Part shown: one piece after another, positions 1-5,741 of the stretch
Layout: the number at the start of each line of letters is the position of its first letter
Numbering within the stretch: the first letter of the stretch is position 1
Assembly: GCA_023145395.1 (NCBI GenBank)
Contig: JAGLDW010000609.1
Location: 1 to 5,866, forward strand
DNA length: 5,866 nucleotides
Source of the DNA: Lentisphaeria bacterium
GTDB lineage: Bacteria > Verrucomicrobiota > Lentisphaeria > Oligosphaerales > Lenti-02
Direction: 5' to 3'
The notes under the pieces: model-generated
Told to the model about the DNA's origin: nothing
Databases searched by the model: none
What the model saw: the letters and a program-made list of their open reading frames with translations, nothing else
Made by a program: the position numbers and the translations under genes

Positions 1-99
1 ACGGCTCGACGGGGAGTCTCGCCCTCGGTGGTGCGCGGGAGTATGTTCATTACCAATCAGCAAGCCGAGTTTTGTGATCTCAAGATGATTGCCTTGACT

Positions 100-104
100 A
101 GGAG
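100..104 (+). promoter_or_regulatory. Ribosome binding site of the LamG/GH123-like gene
   Basis: AGGAG lies 9 nt before the ATG at 114 and 6 nt before an in-frame TTG at 111. The ATG is the more ordinary start and is preferred; the encoded signal peptide is the same either way. I could not identify a convincing -35/-10 pair in the 100 bases upstream, so transcription may begin outside the window or depend on a non-consensus promoter. Confidence 0.7.
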
Positions 105-113
105 AATATTTTG

Positions 114-2564
114 ATGTTGAATCCATTTTACACACGTCGTGTAGTTGTCCTGCCTTGCCTCACCACTCTATTCTGCGTGCTGGCTGTGGGCGCGGCACCG
201 GTGGTTCATTGGACCTTCGACGTGACTGGCAACGAGGTGCGCGATGTGGCGGGCAACTCCCATGGCATGCTCGAGGGAGACACGCTTCCGGAGCGCACGT
301 GGCCAGGGGTCTTTGGCGCCGCGCTTCGCTTCGACGCCGGGCGGAGCCGCGTGCGTGTTCCGCACAGTGACGAAGTGTCGCTGCACGGTGAGTTCACGGT
401 CGAGTATGTGATCAAGCCATCCAGGATCGATGGGTTTCGGACTCTCTTTTGGAAAGGCGACCGCACGGTCTCGCCGCAGGCAATCAACTACTACGTGGAT
501 CTGCGGGACGGGCGCCCTGAACTGAAGGCCAAGGATGCCGCCGGGCGCTGGATTGTCTATTCCACACCCACGGTCTTGTCCGCGAACGAATGGCACCACG
601 TCGTCATCACGTTTCGCAGCGGGAAGGTTGAGATCTTCGTCAATGGCAAGGGCTGTGATGTGAGTGCCTCGGAGGACGGGGAACGCTCGAAGGAGTTGCT
701 TGGCAACACCTGCGATCTCGTGCTGGGAGACGGGGCGAATCCATCCGGAACGGCCTACTCGTTCTGTGGACTGATCGACGATCTGAAGATCTATGGAAGC
801 CGGGATATTGGAATGCTCGGTGAGGACTACGCAATGCGTTGGCGTGCGTTCCGGAAAAACGTTCGGGAGCGAGAAACCGCATTCCAGCAGGAACGTGCTC
901 AAAGAGCAGTCGAAGCCCGCAAAAATCGCGAAAGGGAGTACGACGCGCTCCTGGCCGAGAGAGCGTCCCAGCCGGGCGCGCCGTTTGTCGCCACTGTCCT
1001 CCCTACCACCGAACGTCTGAATGGAGCACCCGATTTTTTTCGTTCCATCCGTCGTTTCACAAGAACCGCGACCGTCTCCGCCGCCCGGCGTGAGTCTGAG
1101 GGCTTCCAAGTCATCCTCATGGGACACCGAAACGCGGAGACGGTGAAGGCATCGGTGTCGGTGTCGGATCTTGTTTGCGACGACGGCGCCAGGATTCCTG
1201 CCAGCGCCCTATCCTGGGGGCGTCTCGAGCGGGTGAGCACGGAAGAACCCGATCTGCCTGTCGCTTTTGTGGGTGCGATCCCGGACGTCATCATCGAGGA
1301 CGGAGCCCTGGTGTCTGTGCCGCCGGGTGACTTTGGTGCACTTTTCTGCCGCATTCACACTGGCGATGCCTCCCCCGGACGCTACGAAGGCAAGCTCACG
1401 TTGTCCGCAGGAAAGTTTCGCGAGACCATCGACATCGACCTGACCGTCTACGACTTTGCTCTGCCTGTCCGCGGGACGCTGCGAACGGCATTCTGTTTTT
1501 TCGAGCAGTACTATCTCAAGTGGTACGGCTTGAAAGCACTGACCGACCCGCAACGCGAGGCGATCTACGAGTTCCTGCTCGACTACCGCCTGTCTCCCTG
1601 CAACATCTACTCCAGCACCGCGCCGTTCCCAGAGGTGCGTTTCCTCGAGAAGTACCGGGACCGCATCAACTTTTTCACGGTCGGCCGGATCCGTGGCGGC
1701 ACGGCGGAGGAGATTGGCAGGAGCGTCGCGGAGCGTGTGGCGCTGTTCCGGCGGATTCGGGAACTTGGGCTCGAGGAGTACATGTACTTCTACAGTTTTG
1801 ATGAATTGTCGGGGAACATGAAGCGTTTTCCCGCGGCTGTGAAGATCACAAGCGCGTTGCGCAAGGCCTGGCCGGAACTGAAGATGATGCAGACATCCTT
1901 TCCGATTCCCGAGCTACAGCCGCTCTTCAACGTCTGGGCACCGTTGTTTTATGAGTTTGACAAGGCGGACAAACTTGCCGTGCTTCAGACGATGCGTGCG
2001 CGGGGGGATCGCATCTGGTGGTATGCGGCCGACGCGCCACGCCACCCATTTCCCAACTTTTTTCTGGACTATCCCGTCTACGACTGCCGGGTGATCGGGA
2101 CGCTCAGCTACGTGCAGGGAGTCGAGGGAATCCTGTATTGGTGTGCGAATCGCGAATGGCAGACCAATCTGGACATTCGCGAGCAGTGGCCCGACGCGCC
2201 CTGGAAGTCACACATCTTCAGTGTCAATACGGGTCGGCGCAAGTACAAGAATGGGATGGGAAACCTCATATATCCAGGAAGAAATGGTGTGCTTTGCGCA
2301 TCCCTGCGTCTCGAGAACCTGCGCGATGGCCTGGAGGACTACGAGTACCTGCATGCACTGGGCGGCGCGGTGAAGCGCCTGGAGGGCGCCGGTGTCCCTG
2401 CGGCCGCCAAGGCATTGCTCCCCGAGGCGCGCGCACTGCTGACGCCTCCCCCCACGGCGGTCAAGGGCATCCACTCCTGGTCACAGGATCCGACACACCT
2501 CCTCCAATACCGCGATCGCGTCGGCCGCATGCTCGGGAAAATCGCCGAAGCAATGCGTCCTTGA
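114..2564 (+). CDS. Secreted LamG-domain protein with GH123/DUF4091-like C-terminal catalytic region
   Basis: An 816-residue protein. Residues 1-29 form a Sec signal peptide: basic RR at 8-9, hydrophobic core, likely cleavage near AVGAA. Residues about 31-230 look like a LamG/concanavalin A-like jelly roll: it opens VVHWTFD, has NEWHHVVITF near 158-167 and closes GLIDDLKIYG near 219-228. Residues about 235-284 are a strongly charged helical stretch. Residues about 310-460 resemble the N-terminal beta-sandwich of GH123-type proteins (SEGFQVIL; PGRYEGKLTL), followed by a barrel-like part to about 770. YMYFYSFDEL holds adjacent D563-E564. GH123 beta-N-acetylgalactosaminidases use a neighbouring Asp-Glu pair for substrate-assisted catalysis. 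LRLENLRDGLEDYEYL near 731-746 is the signature of DUF4091 C-terminal regions. The likely role is extracytoplasmic glycan hydrolysis, with LamG binding a glycan or protein. The substrate is not determinable, as many DUF4091 proteins are uncharacterised and may not be N-acetylgalactosaminidases. The protein is certain as a gene; family assignment is strong, activity is inferred. Confidence 0.9.
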   Translation: MLNPFYTRRVVVLPCLTTLFCVLAVGAAPVVHWTFDVTGNEVRDVAGNSHGMLEGDTLPERTWPGVFGAALRFDAGRSRVRVPHSDEVSLHGEFTVEYVIKPSRIDGFRTLFWKGDRTVSPQAINYYVDLRDGRPELKAKDAAGRWIVYSTPTVLSANEWHHVVITFRSGKVEIFVNGKGCDVSASEDGERSKELLGNTCDLVLGDGANPSGTAYSFCGLIDDLKIYGSRDIGMLGEDYAMRWRAFRKNVRERETAFQQERAQRAVEARKNREREYDALLAERASQPGAPFVATVLPTTERLNGAPDFFRSIRRFTRTATVSAARRESEGFQVILMGHRNAETVKASVSVSDLVCDDGARIPASALSWGRLERVSTEEPDLPVAFVGAIPDVIIEDGALVSVPPGDFGALFCRIHTGDASPGRYEGKLTLSAGKFRETIDIDLTVYDFALPVRGTLRTAFCFFEQYYLKWYGLKALTDPQREAIYEFLLDYRLSPCNIYSSTAPFPEVRFLEKYRDRINFFTVGRIRGGTAEEIGRSVAERVALFRRIRELGLEEYMYFYSFDELSGNMKRFPAAVKITSALRKAWPELKMMQTSFPIPELQPLFNVWAPLFYEFDKADKLAVLQTMRARGDRIWWYAADAPRHPFPNFFLDYPVYDCRVIGTLSYVQGVEGILYWCANREWQTNLDIREQWPDAPWKSHIFSVNTGRRKYKNGMGNLIYPGRNGVLCASLRLENLRDGLEDYEYLHALGGAVKRLEGAGVPAAAKALLPEARALLTPPPTAVKGIHSWSQDPTHLLQYRDRVGRMLGKIAEAMRP

Positions 2565-2698
2565 TCCGAAACAAGAATGGAAATGCGAGCTATGAAGGCG
2601 CTTCCCAACTCCCATGCGTGCGCAGCAATGCTGGCAGGACTGCGCGAGTGGGGGGCATCTACCTTTTGACCTTCCCGTCGCGGCCGGGAGCTTCGCAA
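2565..2698. other. Convergent intergenic region with weak hairpins
   Basis: This 134-base gap lies between the stop codons of two convergent genes. GCGCAG at 2620-2625 can pair with CTGCGC at 2640-2645 across a 14-base loop. TTCCCG at 2672-2677 can pair with CGGGAG at 2685-2690 across 7 bases, one pair being G-T. Neither is followed by a real T tract on either strand; the only T run is TTTT at 2664-2667, between the two hairpins. A bidirectional terminator is expected here from gene arrangement, but the sequence shows only modest support. No gene was seen in the gap. Confidence 0.25.
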
Positions 2699-3376
2699 TC
2701 AGCCGCCGCGTTGCGCAAGCCAGATGATGTGCGGTCTTCCACCTTGGGATCCGCGGGCACGAACTACGTTTTCTTCAACCGTGAATCCTGCGTGACACAG
2801 GCGCCTGGCAAAAGGGTGACTCGGCGCTGCGGACCACACCGCCAGCACACCTGCCGGACGCAGTGCCACGCGCGCAGTCTCGATCCCGATCTGGGCATAG
2901 AGCCAGTTGTTGCCGTCTCGCGTCAGTCCGTCGGGACCATTGTCCACATCCAGCAGAATCGCGTCATAGGCGTTTTTCTCACTGCGCAGGATTTCCGCGA
3001 CATCCAAAACACGCACGGTGACGCGTGGATCGTCCAGGGGGCGTCCAGCCAGGTCGGCTAGCGGTCCGCAGTTCCATTCCACAATTCCCGGGACCAGCTC
3101 AGCGACAACGACTTGACCAGTGGTGTCCAGGTTCCGCAGCGCGGCGGCCGCAGTGAAACCCATGCCGAGTCCGCCAATGAGGATTCTGGGAGAGGAGCGG
3201 CTTCGGATGCGCTCGCAGGCAAGCTCGGCGAGGGCGTCTTCCGAGCCATGGATGGCACTGTCCATGAGCTGGTGGTCACGGACGCGGATGGAGAACTCAT
3301 CGCCCCGGCGGTAGAGCGAGAGCACCTCCGGGTCATTGGGAATCTGCGTGCTGCCTAGAAATTCCCAGGAGTTCAT
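2699..3376 (-). CDS. Spermidine synthase-like protein (class I SAM-methyltransferase fold)
   Basis: A 225-residue, apparently cytosolic protein without a signal peptide. Residues about 20-55 (RRGDEFSIRV, LMDSAIHGSEDALAELAC) resemble the N-terminal part of spermidine/spermine synthases. Residues 65-74 (ILIGGLGMGF) are the glycine-rich nucleotide-binding motif I. E93 in VVVAELVP ends the second strand. D125 in VLDVAEI and YDAILLDVDNGPD at 137-149 complete a Rossmann-type SAM or decarboxy-SAM site. It is shorter than true SpeE proteins (roughly 280-300 residues). The segment after motif IV has D-V-D-N-G-P-D rather than the usual D-S-T/S-D-P polyamine loop, so spermidine synthesis is not assured. 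It may be a methyltransferase or aminopropyltransferase-like enzyme of unknown substrate. Similar proteins are commonly annotated 'spermidine synthase' in many bacteria. The start ATG has only a poor Shine-Dalgarno. It follows the pseudopilin stop by 39 nt and probably shares its transcript. Confidence 0.85.
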   Translation of the reverse strand: MNSWEFLGSTQIPNDPEVLSLYRRGDEFSIRVRDHQLMDSAIHGSEDALAELACERIRSRSSPRILIGGLGMGFTAAAALRNLDTTGQVVVAELVPGIVEWNCGPLADLAGRPLDDPRVTVRVLDVAEILRSEKNAYDAILLDVDNGPDGLTRDGNNWLYAQIGIETARVALRPAGVLAVWSAAPSHPFARRLCHAGFTVEENVVRARGSQGGRPHIIWLAQRGG

Positions 3377-3415
3377 GAGCGTCTCGCTATCGGAAACAGA
3401 TCCCCGCAGGATCCG

Positions 3416-4162
3416 CTATTGCGGACGTGCGTTCCAGAAGATCTTGGTCGTATAGCACACTGTCCAACCGTCCCTAGTGGAATTGGGTACTTGGCCGGTG
3501 TGTTTCCCCTCAACATGACCATCCGCGAATGTGAAATTCGCTTTCTTGCTGTGTCTGTAATATGGGCCAACGCCAATGACATCGCCGGAGCCCCTCATAT
3601 TGTGTCTCCAGTCGTATGGATGCATCGCGAAATCGTAGTAGAGAATGTCGCCATACACACAGGTGGCCGCGGGCTCCAAAAACTGATTCATCTTTGTGGG
3701 GCTATAGCGGTGGTTGTAGTCCCCCAGCACCATGTTCAATCCATAGGTGTACGTGACACCGTCTCTCCATCCCGTGTTGTGATTGTAGGATTTTTGTGGA
3801 GCACTTGGGCAAGCCATGGACGATGCCCGGCCCCCAGAACTGTCCACTCGGCCGATGGAAACGCCAGCTCCCACGATACCCAGATACGAAGCGAGCAGCT
3901 CGCGTCCGGAATAGGTGTATCCCCAATAAACGTTGCCACGTTCCCGAAATGTGTGGAGAGATCCGTCGTTGTCATCGGCATACAAGACCCCCGACAAGCT
4001 CAGTTGCTTCAGGTTGTTGGTGCAACTGATCGCGCGTGCTTTCTCGCGAGCCTGGGCTAGAGCTGGCATCAACATGGCTGCCAAAATGGCAATGATGGCA
4101 ATAACCACAAGTAGCTCGATCAGGGTGAATCTCTTTGTTCTATTTGTTGATGGAATCGTCAT
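3416..4162 (-). CDS. Type II secretion/type IV pilin-like pseudopilin with H-X9-DG motif
   Basis: A 248-residue protein. A short basic leader (residues 1-11, NRTKR) precedes FTLIELLVVIAIIAILAAML, the class III prepilin signature: F12 is the expected first mature residue and E16 the conserved +5 glutamate, followed by a hydrophobic helix to about residue 32. The continuation AQAREKARAISCTNNLKQL is typical of the large pseudopilin families of Lentisphaerae, Verrucomicrobia and Planctomycetes. The C-terminal part contains H204, nine residues, then D214-G215 (HSKKANFTFADG), the prepilin-type processing-associated H-X9-DG motif. The residue before the cleavage site is Arg rather than Gly. The protein should be inserted in the inner membrane and processed by a prepilin peptidase encoded elsewhere. 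The ligand or role of the globular domain is unknown. No other pilus or secretion genes are adjacent, so this is an orphan member. Its base composition looks less GC-rich than the flanking genes. Confidence 0.93.
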   Translation of the reverse strand: MTIPSTNRTKRFTLIELLVVIAIIAILAAMLMPALAQAREKARAISCTNNLKQLSLSGVLYADDNDGSLHTFRERGNVYWGYTYSGRELLASYLGIVGAGVSIGRVDSSGGRASSMACPSAPQKSYNHNTGWRDGVTYTYGLNMVLGDYNHRYSPTKMNQFLEPAATCVYGDILYYDFAMHPYDWRHNMRGSGDVIGVGPYYRHSKKANFTFADGHVEGKHTGQVPNSTRDGWTVCYTTKIFWNARPQ

Positions 4163-4171
4163 CTGTCAGGT

Positions 4172-4178
4172 TCCTTCT
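4172..4178 (-). promoter_or_regulatory. Ribosome binding site of the pseudopilin gene
   Basis: On the minus strand AGAAGGA stands 9 nt before the ATG at 4162. This is the strongest Shine-Dalgarno among the three minus-strand genes, supports the chosen pseudopilin start and suggests efficient translation. Confidence 0.7.
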
Positions 4179-4207
4179 TGTTGTTTTCGTACCTTGTATA
4201 TTGATAC

Positions 4208-4237
4208 TTAATATGGGACTTTATTCTATTTTTTCAA
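4208..4237 (-). promoter_or_regulatory. Putative sigma70-type promoter for the pseudopilin (and SpeE-like) gene
   Basis: Reading the minus strand, TTGAAA (4237-4232) is followed after 18 nt by TATTAA (4213-4208), in a distinctly AT-rich island within otherwise GC-rich DNA. Transcription would begin near position 4200, giving a leader of about 40 nt that contains the AGAAGGA ribosome binding site. A TATACA at 4200-4195 is an alternative -10 but lacks a good -35. The island suggests that the pseudopilin is transcribed separately from the upstream nitrilase gene. The assignment rests on consensus matching only. Confidence 0.45.
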
Positions 4238-4325
4238 ATTGGCGCGAGAACAAAATGAAGAGTTTCTGCCCGCCCGATGTCTGCTTCCGAACATGCTACG
4301 GACAGCGCATTGCGGGGGGCGAGGG

Positions 4326-5741
4326 CTATGGCTGGGCGTCCATGAGGGCACGGTAGGCGGAGGGCCGGCGTTCGTGGGGCTGGTTCATCTGGATGTTCGG
4401 GGGAATGCGGCAGGGCTGCTGGACGGCAAGACATTGGTTGAGATCGACCTCCGCAATAGCCAGCTCGGGCTCGGGCCCGCTGGTCTTTGCGAGGATGCGT
4501 CCGTAGGGATCGGCGATCAGGCTTCTGGCGAGGCTGTAGACGCTCATGACGTAGAATACACCATTGTCCAGCGCGCGCGTCTGGGCGACCGCATCGTAGC
4601 AGGCACCATCTCCGCGTAGGTCGCCCCAGATCGGAGTGAGGATGATCTCTGCGCCATTGAGTGCCAGGCAGCGCGCGCTTTCGGCGAAGTGATGATCGTA
4701 GCAGATCTGAATGCCGATGGCGCCGAGTTCCGTGTGGAATACGGGGAACTCGTCTCCTGGCTGCAGTCCGTTGACCCATTCGGGCCAGGGGAGATGCACC
4801 TTTCGATATTTTCCGACCTGTTTCCCCGTGCGGTCGAAGAGAACGGCTGTGTTGTAGGCTGCATCGCCATCGCGCTCATAGAGCCCGCCACAGAGGAAGA
4901 TGCGGTGCTTGCGGGCGAGTGCGGCGAGGTCGTCGCTGCAACGCCCCGGAATACTCTCGGCCACATCGTAGTAGGACTTGCCGCTACCGACCACCGAAAG
5001 ACCTTCGCCGAAGAGGATCAGGTCGCACCCTTGCTGCGCGGCCTGCGCGGTCAGTTTGGCGATGCCTTCCAGGTTGCGCGCCCAGTCTCCGCGTCCCTTG
5101 GGCATGTAGTAGGCTGTGGCGATTTTGACCTTGCGGGGAGGGGGGCTTGGCACGGGCGTCAAGTGGACATTCGAGTAGGCGACAGTGCCCTTCTTGCCAC
5201 CGTACTGCGCCAGTTGCACGGTGAGCGCACCGCCCCCGGGAATGACGGGGAAGAGGAGCTGTGCCGTGTACTGTCCGGTGTGTCCCTTGATGGGTTCGAT
5301 CGGCACGAAGAACTGACGGGGGGGGCGCCAGCCTTTTCCCTTGCCAGGCGCTTTCTCCCACGTGAGCACAATGCGTGCGTTTTGAGGTATGTGCTGGTCT
5401 CCGTCGAGTGTCAAGCGGCAGTCGAAGCGCAACCAGGGAGTCTCGCTCTGTACTAGGGTCTGCGGCACTTCGACACGCTGGGTGAGCATCCCCATGGAGA
5501 GCGCTGAGCCAATGGCGCCAAGCACTGCGCGCTTGCCGCCGTCCTGAACCGCAGCCACCATGGCAAGCGTGGGAGCGAGCGCCGGACGCTGGACTTTGAG
5601 CGTCCAGGATACGGGGTGCTCATTCTGCCAGGCTGTGAAATCTCCATTGGCGATCATCGGGGGCGCTCCTCTGGCGAAGGCGGTGGCGGCGAACGCCAGC
5701 GCAAGACATTTGGTTCGCATATGTCCAGTGAATAGGGGCAT
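4326..5741 (-). CDS. Secreted carbon-nitrogen hydrolase (nitrilase superfamily) with N-terminal beta-rich domain
   Basis: A 471-residue protein from the ATG at 5741; an ATG at 5720 would give 464 residues and put RTK directly before the hydrophobic core of the signal peptide, so the shorter form is equally or more likely. Neither has a good Shine-Dalgarno. Numbering here uses the long form. Residues 8-27 are a Sec signal peptide ending AFARGA, with no lipobox. Residues about 29-195 (IANGDFTAWQN, GMLTQRVEV, QYTAQLLFPV, TVAYSNVHL) look like a jelly-roll, CBM-type domain. A proline-rich linker follows at 197-203. Residues about 205-450 are the CN-hydrolase domain: E246 in LFGEGLS, K314 in YRKVHLP and C347 in IGIQICYDHHF form the Glu-Lys-Cys triad, with E321 a candidate for the extra conserved glutamate. 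The reaction is hydrolysis of a non-peptide C-N bond (amide, carbamoyl or nitrile) outside the cytoplasm; the substrate is unknown. Most family members are cytosolic and lack such an N-terminal domain. Confidence 0.9.
   Translation of the reverse strand: MPLFTGHMRTKCLALAFAATAFARGAPPMIANGDFTAWQNEHPVSWTLKVQRPALAPTLAMVAAVQDGGKRAVLGAIGSALSMGMLTQRVEVPQTLVQSETPWLRFDCRLTLDGDQHIPQNARIVLTWEKAPGKGKGWRPPRQFFVPIEPIKGHTGQYTAQLLFPVIPGGGALTVQLAQYGGKKGTVAYSNVHLTPVPSPPPRKVKIATAYYMPKGRGDWARNLEGIAKLTAQAAQQGCDLILFGEGLSVVGSGKSYYDVAESIPGRCSDDLAALARKHRIFLCGGLYERDGDAAYNTAVLFDRTGKQVGKYRKVHLPWPEWVNGLQPGDEFPVFHTELGAIGIQICYDHHFAESARCLALNGAEIILTPIWGDLRGDGACYDAVAQTRALDNGVFYVMSVYSLARSLIADPYGRILAKTSGPEPELAIAEVDLNQCLAVQQPCRIPPNIQMNQPHERRPSAYRALMDAQP

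Noticed and set aside
94..99. TTGACT resembling a -35 element before the GH123-like gene
   Set aside because: A matching -10 would fall inside the coding sequence, downstream of the well-placed ribosome binding site and start codon.
168..1127. Long minus-strand open frame of 319 codons
   Set aside because: It lies wholly opposite the signal peptide, LamG and linker coding sequence of the plus-strand gene and shows no recognisable motif; GC-rich DNA readily gives such antisense frames.
1153..1168. Short direct repeat of CGGTGT
   Set aside because: Two copies encode the Ser-Val-Ser-Val part of a beta strand; too short and explained by coding.
2018..3061. Plus-strand open frame of 347 codons
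   Set aside because: It runs out of frame through the 3' part of the GH123-like gene, across the intergenic gap and antisense to the SpeE-like gene; its translation has no domain-like features.
3419..4060. Plus-strand open frame of 213 codons
   Set aside because: It is antisense to the well-recognised pseudopilin gene and has no motif of its own.
4689..5456. Plus-strand open frame of 255 codons
   Set aside because: It is antisense to the nitrilase gene, including its catalytic lysine and cysteine codons, and shows no family signature.
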